Part shown: positions 12,021 through 22,692 of the stretch, in pieces | How the letters are laid out: each line of letters opens with the position of its first letter | Numbering within the stretch: position 1 is the first letter of the stretch | NCBI GenBank assembly: GCA_019828595.1 | Contig: JAHQRK010000008.1 | Location: 1,736,001-1,800,000, forward strand | Direction: 5' to 3' | DNA: 64,000 nt | Source: Aphanomyces cochlioides | Taxonomy: Eukaryota; Oomycota; Saprolegniomycetes; Saprolegniales; Verrucalvaceae | Translations under genes and position numbers: made by a program | The notes under the pieces: generated by a model | What the model saw: the letters and a program-made list of their open reading frames with translations, nothing else | Databases searched by the model: none | Told to the model about the DNA's origin: nothing

Positions 12021-13300
12021 GTTAACCACAGTTATCCTTATTATTTGGAAGGGCTGAAAGGCTTGATCTTAGGTGGGGTCATGATTACCGCAGACCCCCG
12101 AGACGGCAAAGAAGGTTGATGAATGACAGGTTGGGCAGAAAGTTAGATCGGATTCTTTCTTCGAGGCACGTAGAGACACTCGTGTATGCGTGAGAATCCG
12201 GAGGAAGTTGTACTGTGACCCAAGTACTATGTCTAGCTGTGGTTTACGCTGGTCCAGGGCAATGAGGCAAGGTTTCTATTGTGGAATTGCTCAAGATAAT
12301 AAACATGCAACAGTGAATGGAGTGGTGAAATGCTTTGATGAAGCGTGTTGGACTTGACGGTAAAGCAACCAAGGCATGTACAGACCTACAGACTCCATCC
12401 ACAATGGTTTAATCCATCCAACTTCGAGGACAGCTCCCCTGACGTCCACGTCTCGACCGTCGCATTTACCACCGATGGTGAATCTCAATCGATCTCCGAA
12501 GCGACTACGTCGACCAAGGACAACCTCCAAGCTTAGTCCTTAGAGTATTAGATAATATTCTTTAAAATGCTATGCTGTTACAAACTTCAGACTTTCATTA
12601 AGATACGTCTCGCCTTTGATCCAGCAAGCAGCAAGTAAACGTACTCTCAGAAGTTATCTTTTGAATGCTTCTAAAGTTTAGTTATATGCACTTACTCAAT
12701 AGAGATGCTATTGGTCCATGTTTCAACTGTTTTCGTCCATAGGTTGCTTGACAGACATCGAAAGCCTTGAAAACTATGGCAGCGTCATTCAGGTCCACGT
12801 TTTAGGGGTTAATTTACGCGATCCAGGTGACTTGGTTTCATCTTTAGCATGATAAAGGTGAGAATGGTGCGAAATGGCTTTAGCATTATAATCATTAGAA
12901 GCCAGAGCCCAGGTCTCCGACAAATCTTGTCGAGGTCACGATGTGAGGCTCATACAAGCAGCGCTCCTCGTTGAGAAGGTGATCCCACCACGCCGCGATC
13001 CCTTTGTATTGTATGTTCGATGGATCCGACAGCAATCTCAATGTTAATGAAACACATTAAAGCGGCTTGTTGAAGGATGTGTACTGTTGGTTTCGACTTT
13101 TGTTACTGCACGAGAGCAAATGTTTCATCATGAGTTATTTTTGGTCTTGATGATTGTAACGAACGGCAAATGCCGAAATTGATTTCTTCCAATTTTGACT
13201 TTGCCTCTTTATTTGTATATATTGACTTTTGATACAGGATACTAATTCTAGAAGGTTATTTGTTTATAAGCTAAATGTACGGATAGATAACCGGATGTAT

Positions 13301-13605
13301 CTGGCCAATCATCTTCCATTATCTGGTGACGTTCGATCTCATGGAAATGGTGTATTTGTATCATCAGAGACGTTCGATGTTGTGGAACATTCGTCTCAAT
13401 GGTTCGATATTGTGGAATTGCTCTACTGAAGTGGTGTGTGTCAGTGTGTGTTTTGCGTGAGTCAGGTGGCTGATCGATTCTGATTGGCTGACTAATTTTA
13501 ATTTTTAATTCTAGCCAATCAGAGAATCCCGTTCGATTCGGAATCGATTCGAAACCTCGGTCGATTCAAACCGTTCCTCACAATTTTGTATCACAAGCAC
13601 AATAT
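13301..13605 (-). repeat. MULE-1 right terminal inverted repeat
   Basis: Reverse complement of the left end, running from GGCCAATCATCTTCC outward to GTATCACAAGCACAATAT. It includes the GACGTTCGAT words that mirror the TCGAACGT subterminal motifs of the left end, and TGTGTTTTGCGTGAGTCAGG, the mirror of the ACGCAAAACACACAC stretch. Confidence 0.85.
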
Positions 13606-14353
13606 TCAATATTTTTTTTTAAATTAAGTGAATTAGAGACATACCCAACCTAAATATCCCTTTTTCCTTCCCGCCGTTGTTTCGTTTGGATATGTCCTCA
13701 ATATTTCATGGACAAATAAAAGGTACATTTCCATACAAAATAAATTAGCTAGTTTTCATAAGGTTCATGTAGATACATATCCAATGTATAATTCACATCT
13801 AAAGTTGGTTGGAGACAATAAAAACGAAATACTTTGGAGATGCTCGTTTGTGTCCAAACTTCCGCCTGGTGCAAAGCATCGTATGACAGCCAGTCTTTAA
13901 TAGTTCAGCAATACAACCAACAAGGCTTTACATTCAATATCACATACCGCTGGCAAGTGATTCATCAACACAGCCAAGGATCGCAGCTTCATCAGTTTCT
14001 AAATTAAATACTCTTAAAATCAATATACTCTATAACTGTATATTGTATTCAAACAATTCCACTTCACACATGCGCCTTTCCCGAGCAACGTGGGAACGAC
14101 GAGAGCGATCCATGGCTTCTCGCATCGATTCTAAGCCCGCTGCGGTCTCAGCGAACTATGAAGAGCCATAGAAGTCACGCACCCTCGATCTTGCAAAGCT
14201 GCATCGTTCGTAAGTTGTTGTCTGTCTCGTAGCAGCAACAAGAAAGAGTTGTCCCGGCGTTGTTAGTCCATGTGTGCGTGTGTGCGTGTGTTGTTGGAAA
14301 GGCAATCGTTCCTCTTGACAAACGCTTATTCTTCAAGATTCCCTCTCCCTGCC
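13606..14353. other. Spacer between MULE-1 and acyl-CoA synthetase pseudogene
   Basis: AT-rich near the transposon end and more GC-rich toward 14353. No gene is seen. The final 150 bp would have been the promoter and leader of the third synthetase copy. Confidence 0.5.
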
Positions 14354-16326
14354 ATGGCGAGCACGGACGCTGACACTCCCAAGCCATTGTTTGCGTGGCA
14401 AGTCGACCAGGAGGTCTCATTGCGTGTCACCAAATAAGGCAATGGCGCGCTTCCACCGCAAACGGTGATTGAAATCTTCCGCAAGCGTGTCAAAGCATCG
14501 GCGGACCATGTGGCTTATTACTCGAAGAAGAAAGATGGCTCAAACACGTACCATGGGACGATGTTCGCGGAATACTATGCTGATTGCCGGAACTTTGGCA
14601 AATCTCTCTTATCGCTCGGTTTCAATGCATTCGACACGGTCAACATTATTGGATTCAATTCGCTTGAATGGGTGACGGCCAACATGGGAACCATCCTTGC
14701 TGGCGGAGTTGCCGCTGGCGTTTACACGACCAACAACCCCGACGCCTGTTTGTATATTTCAGACCACTCTGAAGCAAAAGTTGTCGTGTGTGACGGCGTC
14801 CATCAGCTTGAAAAGTACATTTCAATCGCTTCCAAGTTGCCAAGCTTGAAAGCTCTTGTGCTTTACAACGAAGATGCTGTGCCGCATGAGATTGCCTGTC
14901 CTGTGCCAGTGTACACGTTCCAAGACTTTCTCACTCTCGGAAAGGACGTTGATGATGCGCTCTTGGACGCTCGCATGGATGCCCAAAAGGCTGGCAATTG
15001 CTGCACGCTCATTTACACAAGTGGAACGACTGGCAACCCCAAGGCCGTCATGTTGTCGCATGACAATTTGACGTGGACTGTCGAAGCCACGGCACGCCAG
15101 TATGAAGCACATGGGATTATTCTCAACCAGCACAGCAACACCGTGTCGTATTTGCCCCTATCGCACGTTGCGGCGCAATTATTCGACATTTACGTGCCTC
15201 TGTGCCGTGGCATTGCCATCCATTTTGCCCAGCCCGATGCGTTGAAGGGTGGCTTGGGCCATACATTGAAAGACGCTCGACCAACTTTTCTCTTTGCCGT
15301 GCCCCGCGTGTGGGAAAAAATGATGGAGAAAATGATCGAAGTCGGCCGCGACACAACGGGCGTCAAAAAGACGTTGGTCGACTGGGCCAAGAGCGTCGGC
15401 ACTGCAAGATCAAAACTAGAGCAGTATGGCCAAGGCGGTGGTTCCCCATGTGGGTATGCGTTTGCCCACGCTTTGGTGTTTTCGAAAGTTCGTCAAGCAT
15501 TGGGTTTTGATCGATGCCAAGCCATGTTGTCAGCTGCCGCGCCAATTAGCATGGAAACAGTCAACTTTTTCGCCGCGTTGGATATTCCTTTGTTTGAAAT
15601 CTTTGGCATGAGCGAATCCACTGGCCCAACGTCGTTTTGCACTCCAGGTGCGTGGAAAATTGGCACAGTCGGTCAGCCCATGGATGGATCGCACATGCAA
15701 ATTGTCGCCGACTCGCAAGAAGTTATTTGTCAAGGACGAAACACTATGATGGGTTATTTGAAAGCCGAAGCCCAAACAAAAGAAGCGATTGACAACGATG
15801 GCTGGCTCCACACTGGCGATTGTGGTAAAATCGACGCCGACAACTTTTGCTCGATTACTGGTCGCATCAAGGAGCTCATTATTACCGCTGGTGGCGAAAA
15901 TATCCCGCCAGTTTTGATTGAAGATGCGATCAAGGAGGAAATTCAACTCCTCTCAAATGTCATGGTCATTGGCGACCGCCGAAAATTTCTCTCGGCTATC
16001 TTTACGCTCAAAGTCGTTGTGGATGGCGAGGGGAACCCGAGCAATCAATTGGACAGTTCGGCTTTGGCCATCTTGAAACAAATCGACTCGCCTGCCACGA
16101 CCGTCGCCCAGGCTCGTGACTGCGAAAAGGTCAAGGCGTACATTGAAAAGAGCCTCAAGAAAGCCAACGCGCGTGCCGCGTCCGGGCTCAACAAATCCAA
16201 AAGTACATTATATTGGACAAGGATTTCAGTATTGGCGGCGATGAATTGACCGCGACACTCAAGTAGAAGCGCCGCATCGTCCTCGCCAAGTACGAAGCCG
16301 AAATTGAAGCCATCTACGCCGAGTAA
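14354..16326 (+). pseudogene. Third bubblegum-type acyl-CoA synthetase copy, disrupted
   Basis: The reading frame starts at the ATG at 14354 (MASTDADTPKPLFAWQVDQE) and matches copies 1 and 2, but codon 28 is TAA (14435-14437), where the paralogs have S or T. The frame then runs open from 14438, with an intact YTSGTTGNPK P-loop and GWLHTGD / TGRIKELIITAGGEN motifs. A one-base loss at about 16181-16186 (TCCGGG where TCCCGGG is expected) shifts the C-terminus. In the restored frame a TAG at 16264-16266 replaces the Leu of KLKRR. Homology continues to a TAA at 16324-16326. With three independent lesions it is probably a recent pseudogene, since everything else is conserved. A shortened protein from an internal start (from about 14465) cannot be excluded. 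Confidence 0.88.
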
Positions 16327-16560
16327 GAATGCAAACTTGTCCAAAATTGTAGCCATCTGCGATCACTAGGGTGTATCAATTTAGAACCGAATGCCCAATT
16401 CCTCAAAAAGCAAAAGTGGAAATAAAATAAGAAGATGTCACTTCGAAATCAGAGCAAAACTTTTCCGTCAAACCATGATTTCGCTTTTACTTTTCCTGTG
16501 GTAGTATCCGTATACGGATAGTCTCGAATTCGTTCTCTCATTCTCCATTTGCTCGGCATC

Positions 16561-17762
16561 ATGACACGCACTTCCGCCCGCCGAGCAATGCTCTGCCAGC
16601 TGGACCAATTGGTTCAAACGATCATCCTGTATCACACTGGTCCACGTGAATCTCGCGACAAGGAGCTGCAAGTGGTAGTGGAACTACGTTATACTCTTAT
16701 GCGGTCGAGGTATTTCAACACACGACGTATCCTCATCAAGTCCATGGCTCAGTTGTCCATCTTGCCCCATTTGGACATTGACGACTTTGTTCAAGAGGTT
16801 CGTGTATGTCAACAAAACTTTGCGCGCATATGTCATGAGATTGAAAACCACAAAGTATTTATACCCACCGCAAATCATTCACAGCGCCCCGTATGGGTGC
16901 AGCTAGCGTGTGCTCTACATCGGCTTGGTCATTATGGAAATGGTGCATCAAACGGAATGATAGCACGCTCAAAAGGAATTGGTTATGGAACTGTATCGTT
17001 GTATACTCGACGAGTTGTGTTGGCATTGTGCTCCATGTCTGGTCAATACATTCGCTGGCCCGACGTCAATGAACGTGAGGAGCTTAAGACTTTCAACTAG
17101 CGAATGAATGGTTTCCCGAATTGTGTTCTTTCAACCGATGACACTCACGTTGTACTGTTCAAAAAGCCTGGCCTGCATGGAGAGACATATTGGAGTCGTA
17201 AGAAGGAATATTCTATGAATTCATGCTTACGTTTGACAGACATCGAAAAATTCGCTATGTTGTGGCTGGATGGCCAGGTAGTGTCCACGATTCAACGATC
17301 TGGAGCCAGACGCAAGTGTTTCAACACCCTGAACAATTTTTCTCAAGCAACGAATACCAACTGGGAGATTCAGGCTTTCAAATGACCCACGAAATGCTTG
17401 TACCGTATTGGCTACCATTTGCACTCAGTCCAGAGAACTCATTCTTCAACACCAATCATAGTGCTGTTCGCATCGCATGCGAGCATGGAATTGGAATTTT
17501 GAAAGGTCGTTGGGCTAGCCTTGTTGGTGTTCCTATCTTCATACGAACAGACGATGATGTGGCCCGAATTTGCGATTGGATCAGTGCGTGTTGTGTTCTC
17601 CACAACATTGTTATCAGCTGTCGTAATGGGGGAGACTTCTTGGAGAAATATGTCGAGCCACAACGTAGAAGCAAGCCATCTAAAAGTGTACCAACGTTGT
17701 CTTTGAATGAGTGGCGAGAGAAAATCAAAATCGAAAATCAAAGATTCCATGGTGTTTTATAA
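16561..17762 (+). pseudogene. Harbinger-type DDE nuclease/transposase, broken
   Basis: HARBI1-like transposase (DDE_Tnp_4 type). From the ATG at 16561 the frame runs to a TAG at 17098-17100, continues in the same frame (MNGFPNCVLSTDDTHVV), then needs a one-base frameshift at about 17219-17223 to continue as FDRHRKIRYVVAGWPGSVHD. Family motifs are DDTH (first Asp), PGSVHDST, GDSGF (second Asp), and the ...ACEHGIGILKGRW segment with the catalytic Glu. The 3' end (TAA 17760-17762) overlaps the opposite-strand MYB-like gene by 38 bp. The stop and the frameshift make it non-autonomous unless they are sequencing errors. Confidence 0.85.
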
Positions 17763-17913
17763 ATGTAATCAAATGTACTGCATTAATCTTAATCCGAGGA
17801 TGAGGGTCAGTTATTCCCTGAGCAACGAGCTGGCCTAGTAACTTTGCTTTTGAAATGCGCAAATCATTGGCTTGGGCTTCAGCACGTGCAAGTCTATCTC
17901 GCTCCTTTTGGTA

Positions 17914-19613
17914 CAGTAAACTCTGCCTTAACTCCGCAGCCACTATCTCCGCATTTCTCACGTTTCGTTGCTGCACGAGTGTGTTGAGGTTGCAAAAATA
18001 CAATGTAATAAAAAAGAACATGTGCACTTTATTTTATTATTCTAAACCCATTTCTGTCGTAATCGAGACAATGCATTTATTTCCTCGGAGTCCCTGTCGT
18101 CGCAGTGAATGAAGCGGTCCACATCGCTCGAATCAAGGCCATGACTTTCAACCAAGGACGCGATGAGCCCGTTGCTGTTGCAATCATCGTCGTCAACAGC
18201 GAAGCCTGCTGGCGAGCTAGCGATGCCAATGTCTGCCTTGGCAAACGCATGCCGTATTGTTGTGGCCTCGACACTCTCCCACGCAGCCTTGGTGTAGAAA
18301 GCAGCATCGTACACGGTGGCAGGGCGGCCTTCTTTCACACCAGCCGAGCCAGCACGCTTCGTCTTATTTGATTCGAGAATACGTTCCCTTGTATCATCAT
18401 CCAAGTCTTGAAATGCTATAACGTCACGCAATAGCAAATACTTGTAGCGTTTCTTTAAAGCTGCAATCACGCCAAGATCACACGGTTGGTGCCAAGCTGT
18501 ATACTTTGGAGGTAAAAATATCACACGAATCCCATTCTCTTCAAAGCTCTCAAAATGGCCAGGGGCATTGTCAAGAATGAGAAGCACAGGATCCTTGCAA
18601 AGCGGAGAAACGGTCGGTAGAAACACTTTTCTAAACCAGATTTCACAGACAATTCGGTCGACCCAGGCGTTCTTTTGAGATATATAAGGCGTTGGCCAAG
18701 TACGGCCAACTATGCAAGCAGGACGCGCAGCTTTGGCAACCACCATACAAGGGATTTTGATTGATCCGTCGGCATTCGCACACACAATGACGCTAATTCT
18801 CTCTTTTGGACACTTTCGACCACGTGTTGAACGAGCATCTTCGTCGGGTGTAAGCAATGTGTAGCGAGGCAATACACGATAAAAATGACCGGTTTCGTCC
18901 ATATTGAAGACGCAAGATGGCTTGTATGTCGAAACAATTGTTGAAAACTCTTTGAGCCGTTCAAGCAGAACGGAGTCTGATTGATCGACCTCTGCAGCTT
19001 CACCGTGGAGCAGCGTTGTATGAAGTCCGTGCCGTCGTCGAAACGATTGAAACCACACCGGTGACGCTGCAAATTTGTTTGTGGGAATTTCTAATTCGTT
19101 TGCAATTGACAATGCTTTCACACATGCGATCGACGGCGGTACGGGCAACTTGTGCTTTTTCATTTTTTCAGTCCAAAGGAGCAGCCGCTTATCGAGCTCT
19201 AGATTTGCAGCGGGATTGAACCGCAGTCGAGCGTTTAGGACTGGTGGAGGGACATTTTGCGTTCGTTCACGAACAGTACTTCGTTTCTTCCAAAGCTGTC
19301 GTATGGCCGACTCGTCAATTGAAAATGCTCGAGCAATTGCTCGCACAGATCGTACACGCGGCGCTTCAAGCTCGGCAAGAATGGCTAGTCGTTCTTGCTC
19401 AGTAAGACGTTCTCCACTTCCTTGTACATTCAGACTCGAGAGGGAAACAGAGTCAATCGTCTCAGTCAGTCGTTGTTTTGACCACCAACCTCTTAGCAAA
19501 TCAAAACTCATTTTTAATTGTATTGGTGAATTTAAAAAATATTGCTCTCTTATCTCCGCACTCGACATTCCCACCCTGTGCTGAGGTGTGCGGAGATAAG
19601 ACAGAGCTTACTG
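17914..19613. mobile_element. Pogo/Tigger-type transposon nested in Harbinger element
   Basis: The 1700-bp element starts CAGTAAACTCTGCC at 17914 and ends with the complement of CAGTAAGCTCTGTC at 19613. It is flanked by TA on both sides (17912-17913, 19614-19615), the pogo/Tc1 target-site duplication. The imperfect TIRs are about 24 bp with about 20 matches. Near the right end a CTTATCTCCGCAC word recurs inverted, forming an additional hairpin. It contains a single uninterrupted transposase gene on -. Confidence 0.92.
18042..19511 (-). CDS. Pogo/Tigger-type DDE transposase
   Basis: An uninterrupted 489-aa protein from the ATG at 19511 (MSFDLLRGWW). A first helix-turn-helix lies at about residues 36-80, followed by a CENP-B-type HTH at about 96-170 (WFQSFRRRHGL). 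The DDE_1 domain at about 200-360 has Asp205 (FNMDETG), Asp314 (LILDNAPGH) and Asp345 (HQPCDLGV), giving DD(109)D(30)D spacing as in pogo/Tigger/jerky proteins. The C-terminus is acidic. An in-frame extension upstream crosses the TIR and is unlikely to be translated. Because the frame, TIRs and TA duplication are all intact, this may be a recently active copy. Confidence 0.93.
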   Translation of the reverse strand: MSFDLLRGWWSKQRLTETIDSVSLSSLNVQGSGERLTEQERLAILAELEAPRVRSVRAIARAFSIDESAIRQLWKKRSTVRERTQNVPPPVLNARLRFNPAANLELDKRLLLWTEKMKKHKLPVPPSIACVKALSIANELEIPTNKFAASPVWFQSFRRRHGLHTTLLHGEAAEVDQSDSVLLERLKEFSTIVSTYKPSCVFNMDETGHFYRVLPRYTLLTPDEDARSTRGRKCPKERISVIVCANADGSIKIPCMVVAKAARPACIVGRTWPTPYISQKNAWVDRIVCEIWFRKVFLPTVSPLCKDPVLLILDNAPGHFESFEENGIRVIFLPPKYTAWHQPCDLGVIAALKKRYKYLLLRDVIAFQDLDDDTRERILESNKTKRAGSAGVKEGRPATVYDAAFYTKAAWESVEATTIRHAFAKADIGIASSPAGFAVDDDDCNSNGLIASLVESHGLDSSDVDRFIHCDDRDSEEINALSRLRQKWV

Positions 19614-20719
19614 TACTCAAATTTTTCTCTATCGAATGCCAAAATCGCCTTTTGCATGTCGGTGTAGAATGCTACAAGATCCTTCTTGGGTGGGAGATTG
19701 GTAGCTTTTTTCTTTTGCGGAAATTGACGAGGCAAGCTGGTTCCTTTTCGCTTTTGCCTCTGACTGGGGAACTGGAGTGGATGCTTTGTAGCGACTTCAC
19801 TAATGTAGACTTTACCCGGATCTTCGTCAGCACATGCAGCCCAGTATCTATTTGAACCAATTGTGTTTTCTCCGCCACTGTCGTCTTCATGCTCACTGGT
19901 TATTTCGTCTCCAGCGCTGTCACATTCACCGTCAGAGTCGTCCAAGTCAAATGAGTTAAACGTCGGAACATCCATTCTTTGATGGTTTGCTTCATAAGGA
20001 CCATTGTCTTGGCCACCAACTTCCATAATGTGACTTGGCATGACATTGGGTCTCTCGCCAAACAATGCATCCATTTTGACAAAGAATTGACACTTGGTTT
20101 CAAGCTTTTTATCAATCGTGTCTACCCCTAAACGAATTGAAATAACATCGATACAAGTTTGAATTGTACCTCTCTTAATATCAACAACCGTTATGCCGTT
20201 GCCGCTTGTATTGGATGCTGTCGAGCATTGCCATCTTTTAGCTTTCTTATACTGTATGCAATATGCCTCATAGCGAGACTTTGCGATGTCCCCCGTCCAC
20301 AATGTTCCGTTTGGATCGTCCTTTCCGTTTACATGTTCAGCCATCAACTGAAAACCTGCATGCATTGAGGGACGAATTGGCGAGAAATTTACCATGAGCT
20401 TTTGTCAGACGCTGACCTGACCTCATGGGCTTTCCCTTCGCAGCAGACCCTGTGATGATGGCAAAGTTTTGGCTATCAGGCAGGAAGTCGATAATGAGCA
20501 TCCTCTCTAAGGATGTGGTGTTGGTTTTCTTCATCTTGAGGGTCGGTGTGGCGTCGGTCATGCCTGAGTCTTCTGGCCACAGAAAAGGCAAAAGTGAAAC
20601 GTGCAAGTACCTTCAGAGGTACTTTAAATAAAGTGAAAGTGAAAGCAAATTTAAATTTAAATTTTATTATTTTGAAAGCAAACGCAATTGCAGAACCGTC
20701 TATATTGATACACCCTACT

Positions 20720-21614
20720 GTGTCTAGAAACAACTTCTCGTAATACAACCTTCGTTTTCAAAGACCTCGACTGCTTCCCATGTCAAGTTCCACATCCTCG
20801 ACGACAATCCTGGTGGATTCTTGTGGCGAAAAGATCGTAGCTACATATTCCGTTGGGCTGCTATCAGAGGCTCAAGCACGAGTGCGACAATTTGGCAGCG
20901 AACATGTCTATTCGCCGTTGTCATCGTTTCTAAAGCTTCAGCATTTGCCACGTGCAAGATCTGCTTGGGCTGTCTATCTTCCAGCGATCCATGCATTGAT
21001 CCTTCTCCATTTGGTCCATCGCAGTCGGCAGCAAAATATCTCCGCGATCTCTGGGGGAGAAGACCACAAGGTACGGGGAAAATATACGTTTTCTCTCTCA
21101 TTTGCATCCAACGACTGAGCTTCACCGTAGGCCCTCTCTTTCCTCATGTCACGGAGCAGCAGTGGTCAATTCGATCGTTTTTTTACGCGAGCTTTCATGT
21201 TGGGGTCATCTTTTTCTCAGCGTTTCAATGCCAAGTGGATGGATTATCACTTGGATCTTCTGTGTCGCACTCGTGTCCCGAGCTTTGTACAGTACGCATG
21301 TCCAAGGAAGCGGGTTTGCTTTCATTCCTGCCGACAGCTTGACAAGGCTCGGCTTTCAATTGTATCTACATCCTTTTCGATGGAGAAACCATTAACACAG
21401 AAAACTCGCCAATCTCTCCCGTGGCAGCAAGCCATTCCATGCCACTCGACGCTGAGGTATCTCTCTCCTCCATACTGCGTGTCATCTGTAGCAGTGAACC
21501 CCGAAAGATAGAGTGAGTCGACGTTTTGCGCGGCGAGGTGGATCATAGTCACATGGTTTTTGTACGCAAGCGTGTTTTGATAACTTAGACTATTCTACAC
21601 TCCATTGACTACGT
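20720..21614. other. Spacer with a possible decayed gene fragment (about 20780-21080, +)
   Basis: On + two overlapping frames read like pieces of one protein: TTILVDSCGEKIVATYSVG (from 20780) and, after a frameshift, DPSPFGPSQSAAKYLRDLW (about 20994-21050). The composition resembles linker regions of oomycete FYVE/START-type proteins as I remember them, but I cannot name a domain. No start codon, splice pattern or downstream domain supports a live gene. Confidence 0.3.
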
Positions 21615-22028
21615 TTAGATCGCATACTTTTCTTCAAGATCGCCCAAAGCATCGACGAGGAACTCAAGGCAGTCGTCGAATTGTATCCTGCCTTGGGAAA
21701 ACTCGATCGGTTCGATCATCTTCGTGAACGAGACGATCTCCTCCACCGAGATGGGCTCCAAGGTGTCTTGCAGCGGGACGGTCGAGCGGCGTTCCTGTCG
21801 GGCGAGCTTTTCGCGGTACTTTTGCGCATGCGTTCGCAGTTGGCGTACCGTGCGACTCTTGACAATGGCCGCGACGCGTTTCCAAGGGCCGTTTGGAAAC
21901 AATGCAATGCCCGCAAGGAACCGTTCATGTTCTTCACGTGTCCAAGTGCCTGTGCCTTCGTCCTGCGACCCGATCGACGACGTGGGCGACGCAAGGTATG
22001 CAAAATTGCTTTGGATCGACATGGCCAT
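21615..22028 (-). CDS. SHAQKY-class single-repeat MYB protein, cluster member 1
   Basis: Putative DNA-binding transcription factor. A 137-aa product from the ATG at 22028 (MAMSIQSNFAYL); longer upstream frames run into the hAT MITE and are not used. The MYB/SANT repeat at about residues 27-78 has the three helix landmarks GTWTREEHERFL, GPWKRVAAIV and the recognition helix RTVRQLRTHAQKY, a THAQKY version of SHAQKY. A conserved tail at about 107-131 (IEPIEF...IQFDDCLEFLVDAL) recurs in the paralogs. It is the leftmost member of the cluster and probably nuclear. A 443-bp MITE sits 222 bp upstream of the start codon. Confidence 0.85.
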   Translation of the reverse strand: MAMSIQSNFAYLASPTSSIGSQDEGTGTWTREEHERFLAGIALFPNGPWKRVAAIVKSRTVRQLRTHAQKYREKLARQERRSTVPLQDTLEPISVEEIVSFTKMIEPIEFSQGRIQFDDCLEFLVDALGDLEEKYAI

Positions 22029-22249
22029 GGTTCCTCTCGTTATGTGTCTGGGACAATAAAAATTGTGAAATGACCGTGTCATGGGCGGAGAATGCTTTGA
22101 CGACAGTATGGCCAGAGGGTTGGGACATGCTAAAGCAGAAGCGTGGAGGGAGAGCGCACGTGGTCCACATGGAAATACGGGATCCCACGCCCAGATCTCT
22201 CTTTCGAGACGCCACTGCGTTCGTTGAGCCACGTGGTGGCAGTGCAAAT

Positions 22250-22692
22250 GGTAGAGTCCTTTACAGGTCATATCCGGGTCAGGTCACACTTTTGGGTCAC
22301 ACTACAAAATTGAACATATCTCCATCACCAGGAAGAGTTAAAGCGCCATACTTTGTCATTCTCTAGCAGGCCTCACCAGGGTGACGGCACGGCCTACCTG
22401 CCGCCTTACCCGATGAGAGAAAATATAAAGAAATCCTTTTTGGTGCACGTTGGGGGCTCCCTCCTCCGAGTCATCCGCCTGCAGAAAATTTTTCACTCGA
22501 CCTCCGCTTCGCTGCGGCGAGCGCAATTTTCTGGGCGGATGTCTGACGTCGTCCGCGCAGTTTAAGGCTTCGCAATTGCTGCTCGAATGAGAAAAACCTA
22601 AAATCTGATCAGAAATTTGAATAAAACCATGAGAAAAACCAATAAAAAACCTGTGACCTGCACCCGTGACCTGACCTGTAAAGGATTCTTCC
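22250..22692. mobile_element. hAT-type MITE, copy 1
   Basis: A 443-bp non-coding element flanked by the 8-bp duplication GTGCAAAT (22242-22249 and 22693-22700), the size made by hAT transposases. Ends are GGTAGAGTCCTTTACAGGTC and the complement of GGAAGAATCCTTTACAGGTC, imperfect TIRs of about 21 bp. The body is about 90% similar by eye to copy 2 at 58946-59404. It has no open frame of interest. It lies in the promoter-proximal region of MYB member 1. Confidence 0.88.

Larger units (their letters stand above)
8799..13605. mobile_element. MULE-1: decayed Mutator-like DNA transposon with long TIRs
   Basis: The two ends (8799-9092 and 13301-13605) are near-identical inverted repeats of about 300 bp beginning ATATTGTGCTTGTGATAC. 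Between them lie degenerate pieces of a MULE transposase on + and an AT-rich tandem repeat. Total length is about 4.8 kb. I could not find a convincing 9-bp target-site duplication, so the outermost bases are uncertain by a few nucleotides. The element sits between the second and third acyl-CoA synthetase paralogs. Stops and frameshifts in the transposase indicate a dead copy. Confidence 0.85.
17725..20561 (-). pseudogene. Harbinger MYB/SANT-like accessory gene, split by pogo insertion
   Basis: The second Harbinger protein normally assists the nuclease through a MYB/SANT DNA-binding region. Three pieces on the minus strand fit together. Exon 1 (20393-20561) includes the conserved NFAIITGSAAKGKP segment. 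Exon 2 (19614-20355) follows a 37-nt GT-AG intron (20356-20392); the junction gives KAHGFQLMAEHVNG. The last piece (17725-17911) has a coiled-coil tail (ERDRLARAEAQANDLR). Removing the pogo element and one copy of its TA duplication joins exon 2 to the tail in frame, for 1098 nt (365 aa). The gene was therefore intact when pogo inserted. Charged acidic and Lys-rich linkers occupy the middle. Confidence 0.85.
16368..20716. mobile_element. PIF/Harbinger-type DNA transposon (with nested pogo insertion)
   Basis: Inverted ends AGGGTGTATCAATTTAGA (16368-16385) and its near-complement TCTATATTGATACACCCT (20699-20716) match at 17 of 18 positions. The flanking ACT at 16365-16367 and 20717-20719 is a 3-bp target-site duplication, the size typical of PIF/Harbinger. 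Inside are the two genes of this superfamily: a DDE nuclease on + and a MYB/SANT-like protein on -. It landed 41 bp after the end of the synthetase pseudogene. The nested pogo element accounts for 1.7 kb of the length. Confidence 0.9.
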
